Shown here in pieces: positions 1 through 10,027 of a stretch of DNA of 64,000 nt. The DNA is from CAWCKS01 sp963763485. Lineage in GTDB: Bacteria > Pseudomonadota > Alphaproteobacteria > Rhizobiales > Xanthobacteraceae. The position numbers and the translations under genes were made by a program. Under the pieces are notes generated by a model that was given only the letters and a program-made list of their open reading frames with translations, was not told the DNA's origin and did no database searches. The stretch is taken from assembly GCA_963763485.1 (NCBI GenBank), contig CAVXOW010000009.1:310001-374000 (forward strand), given 5' to 3'. Position 1 is the stretch's first letter. The number at the start of each line of letters is the position of its first letter.

Positions 1-321
1 GAGTCCGTTGGGTTCATAGAGCCAGTAGTACTGCCGGACCATTTGCTGTACCCGCGTGTAGCGCCAGGCGAGCGACGCCGTGAGGATCAGGCAGGCGGTT
101 TCAAAGACGTAGGCTGATGGGGCGAACAGCGCCTCCTGAAACAGGGCGAAGTGCAGAAAGCGCACAGCAAAACCGAGCAGGATCATCGAGCGGATCACGG
201 CGGACAGTGGCCGCCACGTCAGCGCGATCGAGCGGCCCGCCTGCCAGGCGCAACCGCAGCCGACGACGAAGGTGATGAAGATCGTCTGCAGCAAGGTCTC
301 TTCGGTGTAGAGCGCGCTCAT
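1..321 (-). CDS. DUF6867-like small membrane protein (C-terminus cut by window edge)
   Basis: The first 107 residues are visible, starting MSALYTEETLLQTIFITFVV; the rest lies outside the window. It shows an early hydrophobic segment (about residues 9-25), a basic stretch, then two more hydrophobic segments, so it is likely an inner-membrane protein. The ATG overlaps the livF stop in an ATGA junction, so it is translationally coupled to the Liv ABC operon. A small membrane protein in this position after livF is common in Bradyrhizobium and is usually labelled DUF6867; that family name is from memory. Its role is unknown; association with the transporter is inferred only from operon position. 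Confidence 0.7.
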   Translation of the reverse strand, partial: MSALYTEETLLQTIFITFVVGCGCAWQAGRSIALTWRPLSAVIRSMILLGFAVRFLHFALFQEALFAPSAYVFETACLILTASLAWRYTRVQQMVRQYYWLYEPNGL

Positions 322-1052
322 TGGTGCCGTCCGCCCTCAAGATAGGCCGCGCGGATTTCCGGACGGCGCAGCAATTCTTCGCCGGTACCGGTGATGGTGA
401 TCGCGCCGTTGACCATGACATAGCCGCGATGGGCCAGCCGCAATGCGTGGTTGGCATTCTGCTCGACGATCAGCACGGTCAGCTTGTCCTCGCGATTGAG
501 CGCGCGGATGGCGTCGAAGATTTGCCGGACGATCAGCGGGGCGAGGCCGAGCGAGGGTTCGTCAAGCAGCAGGAGTCGCGGCCGGCTCATTAATGCGCGG
601 CCGATCGCCAGCATCTGCTGCTCGCCGCCGGACAGCGTGCCGCCGCGCTGGGTCAGGCGTTCCTTCAGCACGGGAAACAGTCCGAACACCCGTTCGAGGT
701 CCGGCGCAATGTCGGCCTTGTGGTCGCCTGCCGCATCGGCACCCATCTGCAGGTTTTCCAGAACGGACATGCGCGGGAAAATGCGGCGGCCCTCAGGCGC
801 CTGCGCAATGCGCAAGCGCGCCACCTCGTGGGTCGGCACCTTGGTGATGTCGTGACCGTCGAACACGATGTTGCCGGCAAGCGCGCGCGGCTGGCCGAAG
901 ATCGTCATCATCAGCGTCGATTTGCCGGCGCCGTTGGAGCCGATCAGCGCGACGATCTCGCCCGGGCCGACCTCGAGGTCGACACCCTTCAGCGCGACGA
1001 TCTTGCCGTAGGCGGCCTGCAGGCCGCGGATCGCGAGCAGCGGTTCGCTCAT
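318..1052 (-). CDS. livF: Branched-chain amino acid type ABC transporter, ATPase LivF
   Basis: A 244-residue ABC ATPase that powers import of branched-chain amino acids or related hydrophobic compounds, at the cytoplasmic face of the inner membrane. Walker A GSNGAGKST is at residues 38-46, the signature LSGGE at 140-144, and the Walker B LLLLDEP follows at about 160-166. The compact length and the ending, without the long C-terminal helix of LivG, are typical of LivF. It overlaps livG upstream and the small membrane protein downstream by 4 bases each. No substrate-binding protein gene is in the window, so the true substrate is open: the same family imports urea, amides and aromatic acids. Confidence 0.93.
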   Translation of the reverse strand: MSEPLLAIRGLQAAYGKIVALKGVDLEVGPGEIVALIGSNGAGKSTLMMTIFGQPRALAGNIVFDGHDITKVPTHEVARLRIAQAPEGRRIFPRMSVLENLQMGADAAGDHKADIAPDLERVFGLFPVLKERLTQRGGTLSGGEQQMLAIGRALMSRPRLLLLDEPSLGLAPLIVRQIFDAIRALNREDKLTVLIVEQNANHALRLAHRGYVMVNGAITITGTGEELLRRPEIRAAYLEGGRHQ

Positions 1053-1887
1053 GCGCGGCCCTCGACGACGGCGATCGCGTCGGCCTCGTCGGCGACACCG
1101 AGATAGGCCGCAATCACTTTCGGATCATCGCGGATTTCACGCGGCGTCCCGTCGGCGATCTTGACGCCGTGGTCGAGCACCACGACGTGGTCGGAAATCT
1201 CCATCACGACCGACATGTCGTGCTCGATCAGCAGGATCGAGGTGCCGCGGTCGCCGCGGATCGACAACAGGAGCTCGTTGAGCACACCGCTCTCGCGGGC
1301 GTTCAAGCCCGCGGCCGGCTCGTCGAGGCAGAGCAGCGCGGGCTCCGAGCACATCGCGCGCGCGATCTCGAGCCGCCGCTGGTCGCCATAGGACAGGTTG
1401 CCGGCGGCCTCATCGGCGCGCGCCACCAGGCCGATGCGGTCGAGCCAGTAGCGCGCGAGTTCGATGGCGCGCGCCTCCGCATGGCGATAGGACGGCACGC
1501 CGAGCAGGCCGAGCAGCGTGTAGCCCGAGGCCTTCATCAGCGTGTTGTGCTGGGCGACGAGAAGATTTTCCAGCGCGGTCATGCCGGGAAACAGGCGGAT
1601 GTTCTGGAACGTGCGCGCGACCTTGGCGAGCTTTGAGATGCGGAAATCGAACAGGCGCTCGAGCAGGAAGGTCTGGCCGTCGGCGTGCTTGAGCTGCATC
1701 ATGCCGGTGGTCGGCTGGTAGAAGCCGGTGATGCAGTTGAACACGGTGGTCTTGCCGGCGCCGTTGGGGCCGATCAGCGCGGTGATCTTTCCGCGTGTCG
1801 CGGTGAAGCTCAAATCGTTGATCGCGACAATGCCGCCGAAGCGCATCGACAAATGCGCGACATCGAGGATGGCGTCGGCCTCGTCCG

Positions 1888-1891
<4 letters not shown>
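1049..1891 (-). CDS. livG: Branched-chain amino acid type ABC transporter, ATPase LivG
   Basis: A 280-residue ABC ATPase, partner of LivF. Walker A GPNGAGKT is at residues 41-48, the signature is LSYGDQRRLEIARA, and Walker B is LLCLDEPAAGL. The start is the ATG at 1891 (MTDEADAILD), which overlaps the livM stop in an ATGA junction. The same frame stays open far upstream, but that part is only antiphase livM sequence. LivF and LivG form the heterodimeric ATPase under the LivH/LivM permeases. The signature has Y-G-D in place of the usual G-G-E, a common LivG variant. Confidence 0.93.
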
Positions 1892-4127
<2,236 letters not shown>

Positions 4128-4382
4128 CGGCACCCGCGCGAATTTTTCTGGTCTGTTTGCCGTCCCCGCCGCAGGTTTTTTACCCCGCGCTTCAAATTGT
4201 TAGCAGTGGGAACCGGGAGCGGCAACGCCGCAACGTTGGGCAAACGCAGCTTTCCACGGCAGTGAGGCCGCTGGGCAGCAACGCCCGCTGCGCGTCGGCG
4301 AAGCGTTCCGCGCGGTTCCCGTGAACGATCTCCGGTCTTGCACGTTGAAGGACCGGGCGGGAGCCATTCCAAGGAGCAATCC

Positions 4383-4562
4383 ATGTCAAGCAATCCGCAG
4401 ACGCCGAACAAGGGCCAGCAGAACCAGGGCAATCCTGGTCAGCAGAAACCCGGCCAGCAGCAAGGCGGCGGACAGCAAAAGCCCGGTCAGCAGCAGCAAG
4501 GTAAGCCAGACCAGCAGGATCCGCGGCGCCAACAGGGCGGTCAGCAGGACCGCCACGACTGA
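4383..4562 (+). CDS. Gln/Gly/Pro-rich low-complexity small protein
   Basis: A 59-residue protein beginning MSSNPQTPNKGQQNQGNPGQ. It consists almost wholly of Q, G, P, K, D and R, with repeated GQQKPGQQQ-like units, and ends in a charged DPRRQQGGQQDRHD tail. It has no signal peptide and no hydrophobic segment, so it is predicted to be cytoplasmic and disordered. An AAGGAG Shine-Dalgarno sits just before the ATG, and a strong hairpin follows the stop, so it looks like an independent short transcript. Function is unknown. Conservation in related genomes would be the best support that it is real. Confidence 0.6.
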   Translation: MSSNPQTPNKGQQNQGNPGQQKPGQQQGGGQQKPGQQQQGKPDQQDPRRQQGGQQDRHD

Positions 4563-4593
4563 GCGGATCGAAGATATCGAGATCGCCAAAAGA

Positions 4594-4617
4594 GAACCCC
4601 GCTTCGCGGCGGGGTTC
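4594..4617 (+). terminator. Hairpin terminator after the Gln-rich gene
   Basis: A perfect 9-bp stem (4594-4602 with 4609-4617) closes a 6-base TTCGCG loop 30 bases after the stop codon. No long T-run follows, so termination efficiency is uncertain, but position and stability fit an intrinsic terminator. Confidence 0.55.
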
Positions 4618-4729
4618 CCAATTCGGGTCCCCCAGGGCCGCTCCGGGTAAGGTAAACAAAGGGTTTCGATTGAAGGTGCAATTGGACCGGCGCTAGTTCG
4701 TGGCAAAACAGGGCCGGCGAGCGCAAACA

Positions 4730-5227
4730 ATGTCGAACATCTTTCGGATCAGCACCATCAACGGTCTTCTGCTCGCGCTCTATTTCGTGCCGGCGTGGAC
4801 GTCGGCGGCGATGAAGATCGTGATCTTCCCGATCCGTGGCCTGTACGATCGCGCCAACATCGGCGCGGCGATCTTCTTCACCGACTATTTCCACATGTTC
4901 GCGCTCGGCACCATTCGCTTCGCCTGGCTGCTCGCGATCGCAAAGCTGCTCGTGGTTGCCTTCTTCATCGTGTTCGCGCTGCTGACCGTTGTCGCAATGC
5001 TGCGCAAATCGGGCGACGGCGACGAGCCGCTCGCGATCGCGCTCGGCGTCGCCATCGCGCTCAGCTTTGTCGGCATGATCGTCGCCTCGATGGTCGGCGA
5101 AACGGCTGCGGTCCGCCTGCATGCGACAGAGACCTTGATGCTGATCGGCGGCCAGGTGCTGCTGATGTTTGACCGTCGGAGCAGCGCGACCACCGTCGAA
5201 GCCATTGCAGCGGCTCGCGGAATCTAG
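4730..5227 (+). CDS. Conserved hypothetical four-helix membrane protein
   Basis: A 165-residue protein beginning MSNIFRISTINGLLLALYFV. Four hydrophobic segments are visible: near residues 10-25, 60-90 (FAWLLAIAKLLVVAFFIVFALLTVV, which may be one long or two helices), 108-125 and 138-152. A short charged loop, KSGDGDEP, separates the middle helices. The ATG at 4730 is preferred; an in-frame GTG at 4700 would add ten basic residues. No family is recognised. A 163-base gap separates it from coxG, so it is probably not part of the cox operon. Confidence 0.7.
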   Translation: MSNIFRISTINGLLLALYFVPAWTSAAMKIVIFPIRGLYDRANIGAAIFFTDYFHMFALGTIRFAWLLAIAKLLVVAFFIVFALLTVVAMLRKSGDGDEPLAIALGVAIALSFVGMIVASMVGETAAVRLHATETLMLIGGQVLLMFDRRSSATTVEAIAAARGI

Positions 5228-5390
5228 CTGCCGGCACCGATTCTGTGCGCGGCCTCGCGCCGCGAGGGCCGACCTTAGTGGAATGCTGCGCGGCCCCTGG
5301 CGGCCTTTTCTTCGCCTTCTCCTTGCATTACCTGATTGTCTGGCGCGCCGGGTAATTTCAGCCCGGCTCGCGACTTTCGGAGATTTCAGG

Positions 5391-5846
5391 ATGGCTATGA
5401 CCATGAACGGCGAGTGTCAGCTCGGCGCGCCGCGCGACGTTGTCTGGGCGAAGCTCAACGACGCCGAAGTTTTGAAGAGCTGCATTCCCGGTTGCGAGGA
5501 TCTTGAAAAGCTCTCGGACACCGAATTCCGCGCCACCGCGAAAATGAAGGTCGGCCCGGTGTCGGCGCGCTTCAAGGGCAAGGTCAACCTGAGCGATCTC
5601 GATCCGCCCAACGGCTACAAGATCACGGGGGAAGGCGAGGGCGGCGTCGCCGGCTTCGCCAAAGGCGGTGCCACCGTCAAGCTCGCTGATTCGAATGGCG
5701 GGACACTGCTCACCTATAATGTCGAGGCGCAGATCGGCGGCAAACTGGCGCAGCTTGGTCAGCGCCTGATCAACGGCTCGGCCAAGAAACTGGCCGACGA
5801 GTTCTTTTCGAATTTCGCCGAAGCCGTGCAGGGCAAGCAACCGTGA
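5391..5846 (+). CDS. coxG: CoxG-family protein (SRPBCC fold), CO dehydrogenase subunit G
   Basis: A 151-residue protein of the CoxG/SRPBCC family. The family core is visible: GAPRDVVWAKLNDAEVLKSC near the start, the CIPGCE motif, MKVGPVSARFKGKVNLSDLD, then GEGEGGVAGFAKGGA and a terminal amphipathic helix (LADEFFSNFAEAVQG). CoxG proteins are linked to molybdenum hydroxylases of the CO dehydrogenase type. In Oligotropha, CoxG is reported to help anchor or recruit the enzyme to the membrane. Here it heads the coxS-coxM-coxD-coxE cluster. This copy lacks the long C-terminal membrane tail of some CoxG proteins. Confidence 0.88.
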   Translation: MAMTMNGECQLGAPRDVVWAKLNDAEVLKSCIPGCEDLEKLSDTEFRATAKMKVGPVSARFKGKVNLSDLDPPNGYKITGEGEGGVAGFAKGGATVKLADSNGGTLLTYNVEAQIGGKLAQLGQRLINGSAKKLADEFFSNFAEAVQGKQP

Positions 5847-5950
5847 CCTGCGGTTGCTCGATAGGAAATTGCCCCCTATCATGACTGGAACCCACCCCAA
5901 AAAGGTGTAATTGACGCCAGTTCGAGAGCTGGATCGGGAGGAAAGTGCCG

Positions 5951-6424
5951 GTGGCGAAGATTTCTATAACTATCAATGGGACGACGGCTGCGGCCAATAT
6001 CGATCCGCGCATGCTGCTCGTGCAGTTCCTGCGCGAAAACCTCCGCCTGACCGGCACCCATGTCGGCTGCGATACCTCCCAGTGCGGCGCCTGCGTCGTG
6101 CATTTGAACGGCAAGGCGGTGAAGTCCTGCACCGTGCTCGCGGTGATGGCCGATGGCGGCACCGTGACCACGATCGAGGGGCTCGCGGCCGACGGCGCGC
6201 CGCTGCATCCGATGCAGGAGGCGTTCCGCCAGAATCACGGTCTGCAGTGCGGCTTCTGCACCCCAGGCATGATCATGACCGCGGTCGACATGGTGCATCG
6301 CAAGGGCAACGACCTCGACGAGCACACCATCCGTGAGGAACTCGAGGGCAATCTCTGCCGCTGCACCGGTTACCACAACATCGTCAAGTCGATCGCCGCC
6401 GGCGCCAAGGCCATGGCGAAGTAG
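5951..6424 (+). CDS. coxS: Molybdenum hydroxylase small subunit, two [2Fe-2S] clusters (CoxS-like)
   Basis: A 157-residue iron-sulfur subunit. The N-terminal plant-type [2Fe-2S] domain carries CDTSQCGAC with a further Cys at KSC; the C-terminal helical domain carries CGFCTPG and CRCTGY. These motifs define the small subunit of CO dehydrogenase/xanthine dehydrogenase enzymes, which passes electrons from the Mo centre to FAD. The GTG at 5951 is chosen because GGGAGG at 5936-5941 lies 9 bases upstream; a GTG two codons earlier is too close. The next gene is coxM after only 58 bases. The large subunit usually found here is missing. Confidence 0.93.
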   Translation: MAKISITINGTTAAANIDPRMLLVQFLRENLRLTGTHVGCDTSQCGACVVHLNGKAVKSCTVLAVMADGGTVTTIEGLAADGAPLHPMQEAFRQNHGLQCGFCTPGMIMTAVDMVHRKGNDLDEHTIREELEGNLCRCTGYHNIVKSIAAGAKAMAK

Positions 6425-6482
6425 GCCGACAACGTCTCGTTGCGCGTGATCTCGACAATTCGCGAGCTTTAAGGATCGCACC

Positions 6483-7283
6483 ATGTACGAATTCAAATTC
6501 AGCCGACCGGGAACCGTGCGGCAGGCGGCGAATCTCCTCGCCAAGACCGAGGACGCCAAGCTGGTGGCCGGAGGGCACACGCTGATTCCGGTGTTGAAGC
6601 AGCGGCTCGCCAAGCCGGCGCACCTGATCGATCTGTCGAAGATCGAAGGCCTCGATGCCATCGAGATAAAAGGCCGCTCGCTCGTGATCGGCGCGATGGC
6701 GCGTCATGCCAGTGTCGCAAACTCGGCGGTGGTCGGCGAAGCGATCCCGGCGCTGGCGAAGCTTGCCGGCATGATCGGCGATCCCGCCGTCCGTCACATG
6801 GGAACGATCGGCGGCTCGATCGCCAACAACGATCCGACCGCGGACTATCCGGCCGCTTGCCTGGCGCTCGATGCGACCATCGTCACCAACAAGCGCAAGA
6901 TCAAGGCCGACGATTTCTTCAAGGGCCTGTTCACGACCGCGCTGGAGGCCGACGAGGTCATCACCCGCGTGCAGTTCCCGCTGGCGAAGAAGGCCGCTTA
7001 CATCAAGTTCCGCAACCAGGCCTCGCGCTATGCGTTGGTCGGTGTGTTCGTCGCCAAGCGGCCGTCGGAAACCCGCGTCGCGGTGACCGGCGCCGGCGGC
7101 GACGGCGTGTTCCGCGTGAAGTCATTTGAGGAGGCGCTGAAGAAGCGCTTCTCGCCAAAATCGCTGGCCGGTCTGACCGTCCCCGCCGACGGGCTGAACA
7201 GCGACCTGCACGGCAGTGCCGAGTATCGCGCGCACCTGATCAGCGTGCTGGCCGCGCGTGCGGTCGAGGAAGCGAACGCGTGA
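6483..7283 (+). CDS. coxM: Molybdenum hydroxylase medium subunit, FAD-binding (CoxM-like)
   Basis: A 266-residue FAD subunit of the CO dehydrogenase/xanthine dehydrogenase family. The two FAD-contact signatures are intact: VAGGHTLIPVLKQRL near residues 28-42 and TIGGSIANNDPTADYPAA near 105-122. The C-terminal CO_deh_flav_C region follows (GAGGDGVFRVKSFEEALKKR). AAGGA stands 7 bases before the ATG. With CoxS it would form the electron-transfer half of the enzyme, but no molybdopterin large subunit is encoded in the window. The true substrate (CO, aldehyde, purine or aromatic) therefore cannot be deduced here. Confidence 0.93.
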   Translation: MYEFKFSRPGTVRQAANLLAKTEDAKLVAGGHTLIPVLKQRLAKPAHLIDLSKIEGLDAIEIKGRSLVIGAMARHASVANSAVVGEAIPALAKLAGMIGDPAVRHMGTIGGSIANNDPTADYPAACLALDATIVTNKRKIKADDFFKGLFTTALEADEVITRVQFPLAKKAAYIKFRNQASRYALVGVFVAKRPSETRVAVTGAGGDGVFRVKSFEEALKKRFSPKSLAGLTVPADGLNSDLHGSAEYRAHLISVLAARAVEEANA

Positions 7284-7311
7284 CACGCACCGCGCGCGAA
7301 GCGGCAACAGG

Positions 7312-8223
7312 ATGACAGCAGCCACGATTCCCAATTCCGTCGACGCCACGCTCAGTCTGTTGACCGCGCAGGGTTACTTCGCCGAGCGTCCGCTTGCGAC
7401 CGTGACGTTCCTGTCGCTGCGGATGGGCCGGCCGCTGTTCCTCGAGGGCGAGGCCGGCGTCGGCAAGACCGAGATCGCAAAGGTGCTGTCGGCGGCGCTG
7501 GGGCGCAAGCTGATCCGCCTGCAGTGCTACGAAGGGCTCGACGTCGCGTCGGCCGTCTACGAGTGGAATTCTTCCGCCCAGATGATCGCGATCCGCCTTG
7601 CCGAAGCAACCGGCGAGACCGACCGCTCGCGCCTCGCACACGACATCTTCGCCGAACAGTACCTGATCAAGCGGCCGCTGCTGCAGGCGCTGGAGCCCGA
7701 TCCGGCAGGCCCCCCGGTGCTCCTGATCGACGAACTGGACCGCGCCGACGAAGCGTTCGAGGCGTTCCTGCTGGAAATCCTGTCCGATTTCCAGGTCACC
7801 ATCCCGGAGCTCGGCACGATACGCGCGGCGCACCCGCCGATCGTCATCATCACCTCCAACCGCACCCGCGAGATCCATGACGCGCTGAAGCGCCGCTGCC
7901 TGTATCACTGGGTCGGTTATCCCTCCGCCGACCGCGAGATTGCGATCGTCAAGTCGAAGGTCTCGGGCATTTCGGCAAAGCTGTCGCAGCAGGTGGTCGC
8001 TTTCGTGCAGGCGCTGCGCGACGAGGATCTGTTCAAGGCGCCCGGAGTCGCCGAGACGCTCGACTGGGCCACCGCGCTACGCGAGCTCGATGCGCGCTCG
8101 CTGACGCCGCAAGTGGTGGGCGAGACACTCGGCGCGCTGCTCAAATACCAGGACGACATCGTCCGCATGCAGGGCGACACGCTGACCAAGACATTGGACA
8201 ACGCGCTGGAAAAGGCGAAGTAG
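7312..8223 (+). CDS. coxD: MoxR-family AAA+ ATPase (CoxD-like)
   Basis: A 303-residue AAA+ ATPase. Walker A is GEAGVGKTE near residues 44-52 and Walker B is VLLIDELDRAD, followed by sensor 1 TSNRTREIHDALKRRC. The MoxR group acts as a chaperone with a VWA-domain partner; CoxD of Oligotropha is required to build the CuSMo centre of CO dehydrogenase. The ATG at 7312 is chosen, 28 bases after the coxM stop. The VWA partner coxE is downstream but is separated by an inserted palindrome and GIY-YIG remnant of about 425 bases, which is unusual for this pair. Confidence 0.9.
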   Translation: MTAATIPNSVDATLSLLTAQGYFAERPLATVTFLSLRMGRPLFLEGEAGVGKTEIAKVLSAALGRKLIRLQCYEGLDVASAVYEWNSSAQMIAIRLAEATGETDRSRLAHDIFAEQYLIKRPLLQALEPDPAGPPVLLIDELDRADEAFEAFLLEILSDFQVTIPELGTIRAAHPPIVIITSNRTREIHDALKRRCLYHWVGYPSADREIAIVKSKVSGISAKLSQQVVAFVQALRDEDLFKAPGVAETLDWATALRELDARSLTPQVVGETLGALLKYQDDIVRMQGDTLTKTLDNALEKAK

Positions 8224-8232
8224 GAATTCTCT

Positions 8233-8263
8233 CCGTTCGTCCCCGCGAAAGCGGGGACCCAGG
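8233..8263. repeat. Left arm of 31-bp perfect inverted repeat flanking GIY-YIG remnant
   Basis: This 31-base segment is itself palindromic around GCGAAAGC (CCCCGCGAAAGCGGGG core). It recurs exactly, in inverse orientation, at 8580-8610 on the other side of the GIY-YIG remnant. I compared the two arms base by base. Confidence 0.9.
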
Positions 8264-8274
8264 AGCCCAGGACG

Positions 8275-8562
8275 GTGAGCTTCTATGTCTACATCCTCGC
8301 AAGTCAGAGGAATGGTACGATCTATGTTGGCTCGACGGACGATCTCGTGCGCCGAGTTTGGCAGCACCGAAACAACCAAATTGCTGGCTTCACGCAGCAG
8401 CACGGTGTGAAGACGCTGGTCTGGTACGAAGTACACGAGAGCAGAGAGCAGGCGTTGTTGCGTGAGCGACAGCTCAAGAAATGAAAGCGGAGCTGGAAAC
8501 TGGCGTTGATCGAGAAAGAGAATCCGAGGTGGCGTGATTTGTGGAGCGACATCACGCCATGA
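8275..8562 (+). pseudogene. GIY-YIG endonuclease-like gene with premature stop
   Basis: The reading frame starts at a GTG and gives FYVYILASQRNGTIYVGSTD, with the GIY-YIG pair as YVYIL and TIYVGST, and the downstream Arg and Glu of the fold (LVRRVWQHR, ALLRERQLKK). The family usually continues with a KxWKRxWKxxLIExxNPxWxDL tail. Here a TGA at 8482-8484 stands where Trp is expected, and the next codons resume KRSWKLALIEKENPRWRDLW up to a TGA at 8560-8562. The nonsense change is the only lesion seen. Small stand-alone GIY-YIG genes of this type are scattered in rhizobial genomes with unknown function. This one is boxed by perfect inverted repeats and splits coxD from coxE. Confidence 0.8.
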
Positions 8563-8579
8563 GCGCTTTGCTCAATAAC

Positions 8580-8610
8580 CCTGGGTCCCCGCTTTCGCGG
8601 GGACGAACGG
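8580..8610. repeat. Right arm of 31-bp perfect inverted repeat flanking GIY-YIG remnant
   Basis: This is the exact reverse complement of 8233-8263. The two arms enclose about 316 bases that contain only the GIY-YIG remnant. Confidence 0.9.
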
Positions 8611-8648
8611 GGTGGGAACGCCGCAGCAGATAATCGAAAAAGACCGAT

Positions 8649-9851
8649 ATGCCCACTCCCACCGACCATCCCACCACCTCCGGCGTCATCGCCGACAACA
8701 TCATCGGCTTTGGCCGGGCGCTGCGCGCGGCCGGCCTGCCGGTCGGGCCGGGCGCGATCATTGATGCGATGAACGCGCTGCAGATCGTCGGCGTCTCCAG
8801 CCGCGACGATGTTTATGCCGCGCTGGAAGCGGTGTTCGTCAAGCGGAGGGAGCACGCGGTCATCTTCGCGCAGGCGTTCGACATCTTCTTCCGGGTCGCG
8901 CAGGACTGGGACCAGCTGGTCGACCAGGTGCCGCTGCCTGCACCGCCGCTGCAGGCGCCACCGCCGCCGGCCTCGCGCCGGGTGCAGGAGGCCTTGGCGC
9001 AGCGCGACCTCGTCGAGGAGCGCGACGTCTACGCCGAGGAGATGCAGCTCGCCGTCTCCGACGAAGAGCTGTTGCAGAAGAAAGATTTTGCGCAGATGAG
9101 CGCGGCCGAAATCGAGCACGCGATGCGCGCGGTGCAGCGCCTCGTGCTGCCGCTGGCCGAGCGGCCGAGCCGGCGCTACCAGCCGCTGCTGCACGGCCGG
9201 AAGCTCGACCTGCGCCGTACCCTGCGCGGCTCGCTGCGCACCGCCGGCGAGATCGTCAACCTTGCGCGGCTCGGCCGCATCGACAAGCCGGTGCCCATCG
9301 TGGCGCTGCTCGATATCTCCGGCTCGATGAATGAATACACCAGGCTCTTCCTGCATTTTCTCCACGCCGTGGCCGATGCACGGAAACGCGTCTCGGTGTT
9401 CCTGTTCGGCACCCGGCTGACCAACATCACGCGTGCTCTGCGCGCCCGCGATCCCGACGAGGCGCTCGCGGCATGCTCGGGGCTGGTCGAGGACTGGTCC
9501 GGCGGCACGCGCATTGCGCCGTCGCTGCACACCTTCAACCGGCTATGGAGCCGGCGGGTGCTCGGGCAGGGCGCTATCGTGCTCTTGATTACCGACGGGC
9601 TCGAGCGCGAGCCCGACCAGCGGCTCGCCTTCGAGATGGACCGCCTGCATCGCTCCTGCCGGCGGCTGATCTGGCTCAACCCGCTGCTGCGCTTTACCGG
9701 CTTCGAGGCGCGGGCCCAGGGCATCAAAATGATGCTGCCGCACGTTGACGAATTCCGCCCGGTGCACAATCTAGACTCTATCGACGATCTGATAACCGCG
9801 CTGTCGACAGCCCCGACCAGGGGACGGGTGCTCGAACGGCATGCGGCCTAA
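8649..9851 (+). CDS. coxE: VWA-domain protein, CoxE-like
   Basis: A 400-residue protein with an N-terminal helical region (1-100), a Pro-rich linker (PLPAPPLQAPPPPASRR), and a C-terminal von Willebrand A domain. The VWA domain holds the metal-ion-dependent adhesion site DISGSMN near residue 222 and the later TDGLE strand. It belongs to the VWA_CoxE family, which works with the MoxR ATPase CoxD in maturing the Mo-Cu or Mo centre. The insertion between coxD and coxE moves it about 425 bases from its partner. The ATG at 8649 is the only good start, 38 bases after the right repeat arm. Confidence 0.9.
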   Translation: MPTPTDHPTTSGVIADNIIGFGRALRAAGLPVGPGAIIDAMNALQIVGVSSRDDVYAALEAVFVKRREHAVIFAQAFDIFFRVAQDWDQLVDQVPLPAPPLQAPPPPASRRVQEALAQRDLVEERDVYAEEMQLAVSDEELLQKKDFAQMSAAEIEHAMRAVQRLVLPLAERPSRRYQPLLHGRKLDLRRTLRGSLRTAGEIVNLARLGRIDKPVPIVALLDISGSMNEYTRLFLHFLHAVADARKRVSVFLFGTRLTNITRALRARDPDEALAACSGLVEDWSGGTRIAPSLHTFNRLWSRRVLGQGAIVLLITDGLEREPDQRLAFEMDRLHRSCRRLIWLNPLLRFTGFEARAQGIKMMLPHVDEFRPVHNLDSIDDLITALSTAPTRGRVLERHAA

Positions 9852-9861
9852 AGTTTTTACT

Positions 9862-10003
9862 CCCTCGCCCCGCGTCAGCGGGGAGAGGGTGGGGGTGAGG
9901 GGCTGCTATCCGCAAATTCCGAGTTTCGGATTTCCGCGGTGCCTCGCCCCTCACCCGGATCGCTAACGCGATCCGACCTCTCCCCGCAAAGAGTGGGGAG
10001 AGG
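9862..10003. repeat. Long palindromic intergenic repeat, family A, copy 1
   Basis: About 142 bases between coxE and xdhC. It has an outer GC-rich hairpin pair (CCCCGC...GCGGGGAGAG at both ends), a GTGAGGGGC/GCCCCTCACCC inner pair and a variable middle. A second copy with the same architecture and shared CCCCTCACCCGGAT block is at 18568-18711. Confidence 0.85.
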
Positions 10004-10027
10004 TAAAGAAGCTAAAGGAGCAAAGAA

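Noticed and set aside
5945..5951. Upstream GTG as start for coxS
   Set aside because: GGGAGG is only 3 bases away from it, while the GTG at 5951 has ideal spacing.
8233..8610. CRISPR array
   Set aside because: There are only two inverted, not direct, repeat units and a coding remnant between them. No spacers and no cas genes were found.
9862..10003. Rho-independent terminator only
   Set aside because: It has terminator-like hairpins, but the length, the internal arms and the second copy at 18568 mark it as a repeat element.
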